Below are positions 16,285 through 24,101 of a stretch of DNA of 25,567 bases, piece by piece. The notes beneath the pieces were generated by a model, which was given only the letters and a program-made list of their open reading frames with translations, was not told where the DNA came from and made no database searches. Made by a program: the position numbers and the translations under genes. The stretch covers positions 1 through 25,567 of the forward strand of contig CALFYH010000006.1 in NCBI GenBank assembly GCA_937952155.1, in the 5' to 3' direction. Positions within the stretch are counted from its first letter, which is position 1. Every line of letters starts with the position of its first letter. Source of the DNA: an uncultured Saprospiraceae bacterium (lineage in GTDB: Bacteria > Bacteroidota > Bacteroidia > Chitinophagales > Saprospiraceae).

Positions 16285-17817
16285 ATGAATAATGTAGCGC
16301 TTATCATCCTAGATGGCTGGGGAATAAATAATGATAAAAATGTCAGTGCCATCGCTGCTGCAAATACACCTGTCATTGACAATTTGAAAGCACAATATCC
16401 TCACGCAAGTCTTACAACCTTTGGTGAGAATGTAGGTCTTCCCGAAGGTCAAATGGGCAATTCTGAGGTAGGGCATATCAATATCGGAGCAGGAAGAGTC
16501 GTTTACCAAGAACTCGCCAGAATAAATAAGGCATTTCGTGAAAAGGAATTGCTTACAAACCAAGTATTTCTAGATGCTATTCAACACGCAAAATCTCATA
16601 CAAAAAGAATCCATCTCCTCGGTTTGGTATCTGATGGTGGCGTACATTCTCATATCGATCATTTGACCGGATTATGCGAAATATTGAAAGGCGAAGATGA
16701 TATTGAAGTCTTCATCCACGCTTTTATGGATGGTAGAGATACAGATCCCAAAGCTGGGAAAGATTATCTAACACGAATTTTATCCATTATCAAAGATAGC
16801 AATATCCATCTAGCAACGGTCATTGGTAGATATTATGCTATGGACCGAGATCGCAGATGGGAAAGGGTAAAATTGGCTTATGATCTTTTGGTTCATGGTA
16901 ATGGAAAAGCTTCTGATGATATACTCGCAGACATGCAACAAAGCTATGATGAAGGTGTCACTGATGAGTTTTTACAACCAATATATAACAATCATCTTGA
17001 CAAAAACAATCTGAATATCCACGATAATGATGTAGTGATTTTTTACAACTTTCGTACCGATCGGCCACGTCAACTTACTGAAGTACTGACGCAAAAAGAC
17101 TTTCCCGAATTCGATATGCACAAACTGAATCTATATTATGTGACATTTGCTAATTACGATCAGAATTTTGAAAATATCCATGTGGTCTTCGAGAAAGACA
17201 ATCTTAAAAATACCTTAGGTCAGGTAATAAGTGAAGCGGGATTGACCCAATTGCGTATAGCTGAGACCGAAAAATATCCGCATGTTACTTTCTTTTTTAA
17301 TGGTGGTACAGAAGATAAGTTTGTTGGTGAAGATCGCATTATGGTACCATCACCAAAGGTAGCTACTTACGACCTGAAACCTGAAATGAGTGCTGTAGAA
17401 ATCACGGACCAACTAATAGAGTATATAGAAAAAAATACACCCAACTTTATCTGTCTCAATTATGCCAATACGGATATGGTGGGACATACTGGTGTTTTTT
17501 CGGCTGCTGTAAAAGCAACCGAAACAGTGGACCAATGTCTGGGTAGATTGATGCAAACACTGCTTAAATACAATTATAAAGCCGTAATTATTGCTGATCA
17601 CGGTAATTCTGACATTATGGTGAATCCTGATGGAAGTCCCAATACTGCCCATACAACCAATCCTGTTCCAATCATTTTTGCAGGAAATGATGTAAATAAA
17701 AGTAATTTTTCGGTCAAAGATGGAAAATTAGGAGATCTTGCGCCAAGCATACTTTCATTGATGGGAATAGACCGTCCAAAAGAAATGGCTGGAGATATCA
17801 TCATAAAAAAATTGTAA
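16285..17817 (+). CDS. gpmI: 2,3-bisphosphoglycerate-independent phosphoglycerate mutase
   Basis: This 510-residue manganese enzyme interconverts 3- and 2-phosphoglycerate in glycolysis and gluconeogenesis. The N-terminus NNVALIILDGWG carries the metal-binding Asp10. LPEGQMGNSEVGH holds the phospho-acceptor Ser60. FMDGRDTDPKAG, RYYAMDRDRRWER, NFRTDRPRQLT and IIADHGNSD are further signature blocks of the alkaline-phosphatase-fold and transferase domains. The open frame extends 39 codons upstream to 16168, but those residues are hydrophobic, lack family similarity and precede the universal start strand, so the ATG at 16285 was chosen. A TonB-domain gene starts 7 bp after its stop. The gap 16084-16284 is very AT-rich and I see no convincing -33/-7 pair in it. 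Confidence 0.97.
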   Translation: MNNVALIILDGWGINNDKNVSAIAAANTPVIDNLKAQYPHASLTTFGENVGLPEGQMGNSEVGHINIGAGRVVYQELARINKAFREKELLTNQVFLDAIQHAKSHTKRIHLLGLVSDGGVHSHIDHLTGLCEILKGEDDIEVFIHAFMDGRDTDPKAGKDYLTRILSIIKDSNIHLATVIGRYYAMDRDRRWERVKLAYDLLVHGNGKASDDILADMQQSYDEGVTDEFLQPIYNNHLDKNNLNIHDNDVVIFYNFRTDRPRQLTEVLTQKDFPEFDMHKLNLYYVTFANYDQNFENIHVVFEKDNLKNTLGQVISEAGLTQLRIAETEKYPHVTFFFNGGTEDKFVGEDRIMVPSPKVATYDLKPEMSAVEITDQLIEYIEKNTPNFICLNYANTDMVGHTGVFSAAVKATETVDQCLGRLMQTLLKYNYKAVIIADHGNSDIMVNPDGSPNTAHTTNPVPIIFAGNDVNKSNFSVKDGKLGDLAPSILSLMGIDRPKEMAGDIIIKKL

Positions 17818-17824
17818 TCTGCTA

Positions 17825-18295
17825 GTGAAAAAGGAACGGAAGGATGATAGTTTTTTAAAACAAGCCTATTATAAAGGTGGAGATACTGCATTGAAGGAAT
17901 TCATAAGTCAAAATCTCAAATATCCTGAATCATCTAAAAAAAATAAAATCGAAGGTGATGTCCATATTCGCATGGATATCAATCACAAAGGGCTTGTAAT
18001 TGATACCAAAATCATAGCCGGCCTAGATGACGCATGCAATGAAGAAGCAATTCGGGTAGTGAAACTACTGCAATATATCGTACCAAAATCGCCAAGAGGA
18101 CTGAAAGTAACTTATCATAAGAGTATTCGCATCCACTTTAGGCTGAATCAGCCACATCTAAGCCAAAATCCCGAAAACCAACATATTTCGTCGCCTTCTC
18201 AACAAATCCAATATACAATCATCAGCCAAAAAACATCACTAGACAAACAGCCTGCATCACCTGTGACATATCAATACTCGATCAAAATACATTAA
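17825..18295 (+). CDS. TonB C-terminal-domain protein lacking a visible membrane anchor
   Basis: This 156-residue protein contains a TonB C-terminal domain at about residues 10-100 (GGDTALKEFISQNLKYPESS, then GDVHIRMDINHKG, ITKIIAGLDD-type strand and EEAIRVVKLL). In TonB this domain contacts the plug of outer-membrane receptors. Here there is no N-terminal membrane helix and no Pro-rich spacer before the domain. The start must be GTG at 17825 because no in-frame ATG precedes the domain. The tail (105-156) is rich in Gln, Ser and Pro and ends TYQYSIKIH, echoing TYHKSIRIHF at the domain end. It begins 7 bp after gpmI and is probably co-transcribed. The function is unclear; it could be a truncated TonB or a cytoplasmic relative. 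Confidence 0.75.
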   Translation: MKKERKDDSFLKQAYYKGGDTALKEFISQNLKYPESSKKNKIEGDVHIRMDINHKGLVIDTKIIAGLDDACNEEAIRVVKLLQYIVPKSPRGLKVTYHKSIRIHFRLNQPHLSQNPENQHISSPSQQIQYTIISQKTSLDKQPASPVTYQYSIKIH

Positions 18296-18307
18296 TTTTT
18301 CATTAAG

Positions 18308-18353
18308 AAGTAAGCCTTCATTCACCGAGTAGAACTATAAAGCCTTACTTTTG
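18308..18353 (+). promoter_or_regulatory. Hairpin after the TonB-domain gene overlapping a -7 box for rnr
   Basis: The arms AAGTAAGCCTT (18308-18318) and AAGCCTTACTT (18340-18350) pair at 10 of 11 positions, and the second is followed by TTGG, giving a weak terminator shape. The second arm also contains TACTTTTG (18346-18353), a perfect TAnnTTTG box 25 bp before the RNase R ATG. The upstream element is poor (TTC at a 22-base spacing). Confidence 0.45.
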
Positions 18354-18378
18354 GTTTATAGTATTTAGAAAAACAAAA

Positions 18379-20535
18379 ATGAGCAGACAACCAAGGCAAC
18401 TCAAGGATGCAGACCTTAGCAATCAGATAGAAAGACTACTTTATAAGAATCCCAACACTAGGTTTAATGCCTTACAAGTTTCGAGGAAAATTAATTGTGC
18501 CAATCCACATGGTGCAATTATTCGGGTTTTACACAAATTGGTGGCCGACAAAAAAGTAAGTCGATTGTCAGAAGACCGATATCAATGGCTACAGCAGGCT
18601 GATACACAACGCAAAAAAAAGGCCAGAACTGAAGACAAAACGTTATATACCGGTATTGTAGATATGACCAGAAGCGGCGCAGCTTATATTATCCATTCTG
18701 AAAGCGTCGAAGACATCTACGTCAATGCAAAAAACCTAAAAGGTGCACTCCATAAGGATGAAGTAACGGTAGCCGTGACAGATAGCAAAGCTAGACGCAG
18801 GCCTGAAGGAAAAATAGTATCCATAGAAAAAAGAGCGCTTACCAGAGTCATAGGACATATCCGCATATTTAATAATTATGCAATCATGACGCCTGATAAT
18901 TCGAGGATATATCCTGAGGTACTTCTCCATCATAATGACATCATGGATTGCAAAGATGGTGATCGTGTAGTGATAGAAATTATTTCATGGGGCAAAGGAC
19001 AAAATAAAGGAATTTGGGGCAAAGTGATCAAAATCCTGGAAGATATTTCGGATATCGAAATGAATATGCAAGCCATTTTATTTTCGAATGGGTTTGATCC
19101 TGAATTTTCTGAAGAAGTCTTAGCAGAAGCAGAGACCATGAAGGGAGAAGTCACTGCTGAAGAACTGCAATTGCGAAGAGATTTCAGAGATGTGACGACA
19201 TTTACTATAGATCCACTTACAGCAAAAGATTTTGATGATGCCATATCCTTAAAAAATTTACCAGATGGTCAGATAGAAATAGGTGTTCATATAGCAGATG
19301 TCACGCATTATCTCAAAGAAGGAACGGCTTTGGACAAAGAAGCTTTCAATCGATCAACATCGGTATATCTCGTAGATCGGGTTTGTCCTATGTTGCCCGA
19401 AAAGCTCAGTAATGACCTTTGTTCTTTAAACCCAAATGAAGATAAATTTACGTTTTCAGCCGTTTTTGTTTTTGATGCTGATCGAAAAATAACCCAAGAA
19501 TGGTTCGGCAAAACCATAATCCATTCAGACAGGAGATTTACTTATGAAGAAGCCCAAGAAAGATTAGAAACTGGCACCGGAGATTTTGCTAAAGAGCTTT
19601 TAATTCTTAATTCTGTAGCACTTAAATTAAGGAGTGAGCGATATGCCGAAGGCTCCATCAGCTTCGACTCAGAAGAAGTCCAGTTTATCTTGGATGAAAC
19701 AGGCATGCCTCAAGGTATGTATGTCAGAGAGCGCAAAGATGCACACATGTTGGTAGAGGACTTTATGCTTCTCGCCAATAAAATGGTAGCAACTTATATA
19801 GCCAAAAAATCGAAGCCAGAAATTCCATTTATCTATAGAATACATGACTTACCTAATCCAGATAAACTGGCGGATTTTGCGCTTTTTGCCCGCGAATTAG
19901 GATTTAATTTTAGGATGGACAAGCCAGAACAGATTACAGAATCATTCAATCAGCTGGCGATAGCCGCAAAAGAGAATGTGGCGCTCAAATTGCTTGAACC
20001 ATTGGCTATCCGCACTATGGCAAAAGCTGTCTATTCTACCAACAATATTGGTCATTATGGTCTTGGATTTGAATATTACACGCACTTTACATCACCTATC
20101 AGAAGGTATTCGGATGTGCTGGTACATCGAGGATTGTTCAAAAATCTCACCGAAATAACGCGAGAGGACAAAGAGCTACTAGAGCAAAAAGCAAAACACA
20201 TCTCAGACCAAGAGAAAAAAGCTTCCGAAGCCGAAAGAGAATCAACGAAATATTTCCAAACTTTATACATTTCATCCTTCATAGGTCAGGAGTTTGATGG
20301 TGTCATCTCCGGTATAATAGAAAAAGGTATTTTTGTAGAATTACTCGAAAGTAAAGTCGAAGGCCTTGTCACCTTTGATAGTATGGGCGAATTATTTTAC
20401 GTGCCTACCAGTCGATTAAAAGCCACTTCGCGTATCTCTGGTCAAGAATTTTTTATGGGCCAGTCCATCAGAGTAAAAATAACAGCAGCAGATCCAGATA
20501 CCAGACGCACGGATATGGAATTGGTGATGGAATGA
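18379..20535 (+). CDS. rnr: Ribonuclease R
   Basis: This 718-residue 3'-5' exoribonuclease degrades structured RNA and takes part in rRNA and mRNA quality control. The order is a winged-helix N-terminus (about 8-70), cold-shock RNA-binding domains (about 85-220, starting TGIVDMTRSGAAYI), the RNB catalytic domain with TIDPLTAKDFDDAISL (Asp residues 278, 284, 286 and 287 around the two metals) and FTSPIRRYSDVLVHR near 572-586, and a C-terminal S1 domain (about 635-715, FDGVISGIIEKGIFVELLES). The length is that of RNase R rather than RNase II, because the N-terminal HTH is present. The ATG is followed directly by the HTH. The gene may have its own promoter overlapping the hairpin just upstream. 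Confidence 0.97.
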   Translation: MSRQPRQLKDADLSNQIERLLYKNPNTRFNALQVSRKINCANPHGAIIRVLHKLVADKKVSRLSEDRYQWLQQADTQRKKKARTEDKTLYTGIVDMTRSGAAYIIHSESVEDIYVNAKNLKGALHKDEVTVAVTDSKARRRPEGKIVSIEKRALTRVIGHIRIFNNYAIMTPDNSRIYPEVLLHHNDIMDCKDGDRVVIEIISWGKGQNKGIWGKVIKILEDISDIEMNMQAILFSNGFDPEFSEEVLAEAETMKGEVTAEELQLRRDFRDVTTFTIDPLTAKDFDDAISLKNLPDGQIEIGVHIADVTHYLKEGTALDKEAFNRSTSVYLVDRVCPMLPEKLSNDLCSLNPNEDKFTFSAVFVFDADRKITQEWFGKTIIHSDRRFTYEEAQERLETGTGDFAKELLILNSVALKLRSERYAEGSISFDSEEVQFILDETGMPQGMYVRERKDAHMLVEDFMLLANKMVATYIAKKSKPEIPFIYRIHDLPNPDKLADFALFARELGFNFRMDKPEQITESFNQLAIAAKENVALKLLEPLAIRTMAKAVYSTNNIGHYGLGFEYYTHFTSPIRRYSDVLVHRGLFKNLTEITREDKELLEQKAKHISDQEKKASEAERESTKYFQTLYISSFIGQEFDGVISGIIEKGIFVELLESKVEGLVTFDSMGELFYVPTSRLKATSRISGQEFFMGQSIRVKITAADPDTRRTDMELVME

Positions 20536-20808
20536 TGGGATTAACCTCCTGTTCCATTTTTTCTGATTATGTGATTAGAATAAATACAAATTTAGTATGA
20601 AAGGTTTAAATTTTGACACATTCCACTTTATGTATGCTTTTAAAAAGCTATTTAGAATATCAAAAGCAGACCTTTCTTATATGATTTCCTTTTGCCAAAA
20701 TTTGTATCTAAATATGTGGAAGAGTCTGTGGGCAGGTTTACATCTGCAATAATTCAAAATTTCTCAATTGTAACTAATGAACTTATTTTTATCTTATACT
20801 GGGCTAAG

Positions 20809-21084
20809 ATGGATTACGGAACAGCAATAAAAATCAACCCGAAAGAGAATGAATATTTTTATTACCCTGGACTTTCAAAAAATAACCTTAAAGATTATAA
20901 AGGTGCAATAGGTGATTTCCGAAAAGCAATTGAGCTTGATCCTAAAGATGCAAATTCCTACAATATGCTTGGTGAAATAAAAAATATGCAAGGTGATAAA
21001 GAAGGGGCTTGTTTAGACTGGAGTAAAGCTGGTGAACTTGGACTAAAAGATGCATATGAAAAGATAAAAAATAAATGTAATTAA
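20809..21084 (+). pseudogene. C-terminal remnant of a tetratricopeptide-repeat protein
   Basis: From the ATG at 20809, 91 codons encode one good TPR (LSKNNLKDYKGAIGDFRKAI), half of another (DYGTAIKINPK) before it, and a capping repeat ending GACLDWSKAGELGLKDAYEK plus a final Lys/Cys tail. TPR units mediate protein-protein contacts. The first repeat is missing its A helix, and the preceding bases are AT-rich and give only unlike residues (the same frame can be pushed back to 20692 without adding any TPR-like or signal sequence). So this is most likely the 3' end of a larger TPR gene whose 5' part was lost. It could still be expressed as a short protein. The stretch 20536-20808 holds nothing else I recognise. 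Confidence 0.6.
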
Positions 21085-21123
21085 TTTTTAATATATATTA
21101 AGCTCATTATCATAATCAATTAA

Positions 21124-22050
21124 TTATTTTAGATTGGAATTAAAGTTGTCATTAATTTCGGAGATTAGATTTTTAGCTGTAGCTACCATATTTTCTTCTG
21201 TTAATGTAGATACATTAAAAGCTAACATAAATAAATAATTACCACCACATGTCCAATAGAACCTTGCACGTTGAAAAGAGTAGGCTCCAACTTTACCACC
21301 AAAATAAAAAGGCAAATATTTAATTACATTATCATCATCTTCAATAATCTCACCGTCTTGCAACTTAAGTTTAACAAAATCTGAAATAAATTCTGGGTAT
21401 TGATTATAAACGGGATTTTTCATTACTTGCACTAATATTCCAGTGTGTGGTGTATTAATATCATCCCATTTAAAAAAACAAGATTGGGTCATAGATGGAT
21501 CTTTTAATGATGCATCTTTTACACTTACTTCAGTTTTTGTGCTAAAAATCTTTTGAACATAATTTGTAGAAAGCAAATCACAAGCAGCGGGTAATTTTAA
21601 ATTAGTTGGTGCCGTTAACTCTCTACCACAATAATCTATATTCATTTCCTTGCCAGACCATAATCTCTTTATTGTGTATTGAATAAACAAAGTTGAATTA
21701 TCGCGGTCATAAATAAATCTAATATTATTTTTCTTTTGATCGATTATCATATAATAATGATTACCGACATCACTCATTATTTCAAACTCCCATGTTTCAT
21801 TTTCCTTATTATAAGCTGAAGATTTTATTTTGTAAGAAGAAGTAAGATTTGGGGTGGTATGTGTAAACATAGTAAAGGCCTTATTAAACTCAAAAAAAGT
21901 AAGTTCTTCTTTGTATTCAGAAATTAAATCATATTCTTTGGTTATTTCATTAAATACACCATCACGTCTCATATTTGTTGATATGTGCAACTGGGCAGTA
22001 CTTTCAAATGAAATAAAGCTCATAATCAAAATAAGTATTATATATTTCAT
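21124..22050 (-). CDS. Secreted protein of unknown function
   Basis: I do not recognise this 308-residue protein. A signal peptide spans about 1-19 (IILILIMSFISFESTAQ). The N-terminal half (20-140) is strand-rich (SSYKIKSSAYNKENETWEFE, IRFIYDRDNSTLFIQYTIK). After a Cys-containing linker, the C-terminal half (about 155-308) begins CDLLSTNYVQKIF and has SCFFKWDDINTPHTGILVQV and a last helix NMVATAKNLISEINDNF. The 'CDLL...SCFFKW' arrangement loosely recalls secreted DUF3558-like domains, but this is weak. Five cysteines could form disulfides. It is single, between two TPR-gene remnants in an otherwise decayed region, and its own frame is intact. Confidence 0.7.
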   Translation of the reverse strand: MKYIILILIMSFISFESTAQLHISTNMRRDGVFNEITKEYDLISEYKEELTFFEFNKAFTMFTHTTPNLTSSYKIKSSAYNKENETWEFEIMSDVGNHYYMIIDQKKNNIRFIYDRDNSTLFIQYTIKRLWSGKEMNIDYCGRELTAPTNLKLPAACDLLSTNYVQKIFSTKTEVSVKDASLKDPSMTQSCFFKWDDINTPHTGILVQVMKNPVYNQYPEFISDFVKLKLQDGEIIEDDDNVIKYLPFYFGGKVGAYSFQRARFYWTCGGNYLFMLAFNVSTLTEENMVATAKNLISEINDNFNSNLK

Positions 22051-22117
22051 TGCCGTTATTTTAAGTGATTAAAACAGAAGAATTTTGAACAAAGTTCCTT
22101 TCCATTCTTGTGAAGTA

Positions 22118-22279
22118 TTAATTTCCCTTACAATTTTCACGTATTCTGTCAACAGCTTCATTATTGCCAAAATCCAAAGCTTTTCTGTAGTCTTCACAAG
22201 CCAAAGCAACTTTTTTTAATGAAATTCTTATATCGCCACGATTAATATAGTGCAAAGACTGATCTTTCTCCAAAATAAT
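22118..22279 (-). pseudogene. 3' end of a TPR-protein gene cut by the IS element
   Basis: On the minus strand the last 53 codons read IILEKDQSLHYINRGDIRIS, then a TPR-type capping repeat with ALACEDYRKALDFGNNEAVD, and end with an RENCKGN tail and TAA. The frame enters directly from the IS terminal repeat at 22280. The residues before that point come from IS sequence and are not similar to TPR proteins. The 5' part is not present on the far side of the element. The tail resembles that of the remnant at 20809-21084 (Ala-Cys-x-Asp, Lys-Ala, Gly, and a final Cys), so both belong to the same broad family. Confidence 0.75.
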
Positions 22280-22295
22280 GAGGCTGTCTAAAAAG
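22280..22295 (+). repeat. Left terminal inverted repeat of the IS1182 element
   Basis: The 16-base sequence GAGGCTGTCTAAAAAG pairs perfectly with the right repeat. Beyond 16 bases the two ends diverge. Confidence 0.88.
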
Positions 22296-22314
22296 CCCAA
22301 ACAGTTAAAAAAGG

Positions 22315-22345
22315 ATCCCCGATACAAAAGTGTCGGGGATTTTTT
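22315..22345 (+). terminator. Terminator near the left end of the IS
   Basis: An 11-bp stem (22315-22325 with 22330-22340, one G-T pair) around an AAAA loop is followed by six T residues. It points into the element, so it would stop outside transcripts before they reach the transposase gene. Confidence 0.85.
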
Positions 22346-22373
22346 GTTTGTTCCCTAAAGATTTTTATCTTTG
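22344..22373 (+). promoter_or_regulatory. Transposase promoter
   Basis: TTG (22344-22346), 19 bases and TATCTTTG (22366-22373) match the Bacteroidota consensus exactly. The -33 element sits in the T run of the hairpin just upstream. Transcription would start near 22380, about 10 bases before the ATG at 22392. Confidence 0.75.
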
Positions 22374-22391
22374 GGGTGCAACACAAACAAT

Positions 22392-24050
22392 ATGGCAAAG
22401 ATACAATTTAAACATCTCCCGTTAAATTCTCCAAGCTTATTTCCTCAAGATATTTTTGAGAAGATACCAATTAATCATCCAGTGCGGTTAATTAATGAAG
22501 TAGTTGACAGGCTGGATATTGATCATATATTCAAGCAATATAAAGGAGGTGGTACGACAAGTTTTCATCCAAGAATGATGATAAAAGTATTGTTTTATGC
22601 CTATACAACCAATGTCTATTCTTGCCGTAAAATAGAAAAAGCATTGCAAGAAAATATACACTTTATGTGGCTATCGGGCAATAGTATACCAGATTATAGG
22701 ACTATAAATTATTTTCGGGGTAAAAGACTAAAGGCTCATATCCAAACCCTATTTGCTGATGTTGTAAGGCTTTTGCACGAACTAAAGTATTTAAGTCTTG
22801 ATGTGCAATACATAGACGGTACAAAAATTGAATCGGCCGCCAATAGATACACTTTTGTGTGGAAAGGATCTGTAGAAAAAAATAAAGCAAAGTTAGAGAC
22901 AAAAATCACCTCAGTACTCAATGAAATAGAGTCACAAATAAAACAAGATCAGTCAGAATTAGGGAGAGACGAAACACCCAAGCCAATAAACAGCACCGAA
23001 CTTAAGAATAAGTTAGCGGCGTTAAACGAACAGTTAAAGGATAGTAACAAAGCTACCAAGAAACAACTTAAACAACTAGAAGAAGATCATCTTACTCGAT
23101 TAGAAAAGTACGAGAACCAATTGGAAATATTGGGTGAAAGAAACAGTTACAGTAAGACAGATCAAGACGCAGTGTTTATGAGACTCAAGGATGACCATAT
23201 GCAAAATGGACAGCTGAAACCAGCTTATAACACACAAATCAGTACAGAAGATCAATTCATCACACACTATAGCATACATCAAACAGCAGGCGACACCACT
23301 ACTTTAGAAACTCATTTAGATGGTTTTGAACAACAATATGGTAAACAAAGTAAAGAAGTCATCGCAGACGCTGGATATGGAAGTGAAGAAAACTATGAGA
23401 TGATGGAGCAAAAACAAATAGATGCTTATGTCAAATACAACTACTTTCATAAAGAACAAAAACGCCCTCAAAAACAGAACCCATTTTTGGTACAAAACTT
23501 ATATTACAATGAGTCGGAAAACTTTTTTGTATGCCCAATGGGACAAAAATTAGAGCATATCGGTAAAGGCAAAAGAAAAAGTACGAATGGCTTTATATCT
23601 CAAGTCGACTATTATCAAGCTAGGAGGTGCGAAGGCTGCCCATTAAGGGGAATGTGCCATAAAAGTGCTGGCAATAAAAAGATAGAAATTAATCATAAGC
23701 TCAATGAATATAGAGCCAAAGCAAGGGAAAAGCTAACTTCAGAGAGGGGATTGATGCACAGGAGCAAAAGGCCCATAGAAGTAGAAGCCGTATTTGGTCA
23801 GCTAAAAAGTAACAATAAATTTTCAAGATTCACCTTAAGTAAGATGGATAAGGTAAATATTGAATTTGGCCTAATGTCAATTGGACATAATCTTAGAAAA
23901 TTAGCTCAAAAAGTCTTAAGAAATCATCGATTTCTAATCTTTTGCGGACACAAAGACCTATTAGAATTACCAATCCATAAAAATCAAAGAAATCAATCTA
24001 AATTTAAATATTTGGAAATTTGTATTACCCCGATCCACAGAGCAGCTTAA
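22392..24050 (+). CDS. IS1182-family transposase
   Basis: This 552-residue DDE transposase is complete and in frame. The N-terminal helical block (about 25-115) has FHPRMMIKVLFYAYTTNVYS and the GNSIPDYRTINYFRG pattern typical of the family. The DDE residues appear as Asp142 in YIDGTKIES, Asp326 in VIADAGYGSEENYE and Glu465 in RPIEVEAVFGQLK. A long charged coiled-coil insertion (about 160-250) lies between the first two. A cysteine cluster (FFVCPMG at 381; RRCEGCPLRGMC with 413, 416 and 422) probably binds zinc. An upstream TTG at 22371 would add seven residues, but the ATG at 22392 follows the promoter and starts the conserved N-terminus, so it was chosen. Because all catalytic residues are present, the element may still be active. 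Confidence 0.93.
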   Translation: MAKIQFKHLPLNSPSLFPQDIFEKIPINHPVRLINEVVDRLDIDHIFKQYKGGGTTSFHPRMMIKVLFYAYTTNVYSCRKIEKALQENIHFMWLSGNSIPDYRTINYFRGKRLKAHIQTLFADVVRLLHELKYLSLDVQYIDGTKIESAANRYTFVWKGSVEKNKAKLETKITSVLNEIESQIKQDQSELGRDETPKPINSTELKNKLAALNEQLKDSNKATKKQLKQLEEDHLTRLEKYENQLEILGERNSYSKTDQDAVFMRLKDDHMQNGQLKPAYNTQISTEDQFITHYSIHQTAGDTTTLETHLDGFEQQYGKQSKEVIADAGYGSEENYEMMEQKQIDAYVKYNYFHKEQKRPQKQNPFLVQNLYYNESENFFVCPMGQKLEHIGKGKRKSTNGFISQVDYYQARRCEGCPLRGMCHKSAGNKKIEINHKLNEYRAKAREKLTSERGLMHRSKRPIEVEAVFGQLKSNNKFSRFTLSKMDKVNIEFGLMSIGHNLRKLAQKVLRNHRFLIFCGHKDLLELPIHKNQRNQSKFKYLEICITPIHRAA

Positions 24051-24051
24051 T

Positions 24052-24087
24052 AAAAAAGAGGCTATCTTTTTAGACAGCCTCTTTTTT
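24052..24087 (+). terminator. Terminator at the right end of the IS, built from the terminal repeat
   Basis: A 12-bp perfect stem pairs AAAAAAGAGGCT (24052-24063) with AGCCTCTTTTTT (24076-24087) around a 12-base loop, beginning one base after the transposase stop. The 3' arm overlaps the right inverted repeat, and its T run extends past it. Confidence 0.85.
24066..24081 (-). repeat. Right terminal inverted repeat of the IS1182 element
   Basis: The 16 bases CTTTTTAGACAGCCTC are the exact reverse complement of 22280-22295. Confidence 0.88.
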
Positions 24088-24101
24088 AATATAAAGGCGA
24101 A

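Larger units (their letters stand above)
22280..24081 (+). mobile_element. Insertion sequence, IS1182 family
   Basis: A 1.8-kb element bounded by 16-bp perfect inverted repeats: GAGGCTGTCTAAAAAG at 22280-22295 and its reverse complement at 24066-24081. It carries one transposase gene with an intact frame. The left end also has a terminator hairpin (22315-22345) followed at once by a consensus promoter. The right end has a second terminator whose 3' arm is the terminal repeat itself. I see no clear target-site duplication: the left flank ends ATAAT and the right flank starts TTTTTTAAT. The exact outer boundary could shift by a few bases. The element interrupts a TPR gene on its left. Confidence 0.9.

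Noticed and set aside
22118..22327. 69-codon minus-strand ORF starting within the IS as a complete small gene
   Set aside because: The first 16 codons are IS terminal sequence. Only the part up to 22279 is TPR-like, so it is a chimera of a gene stub and the IS end.
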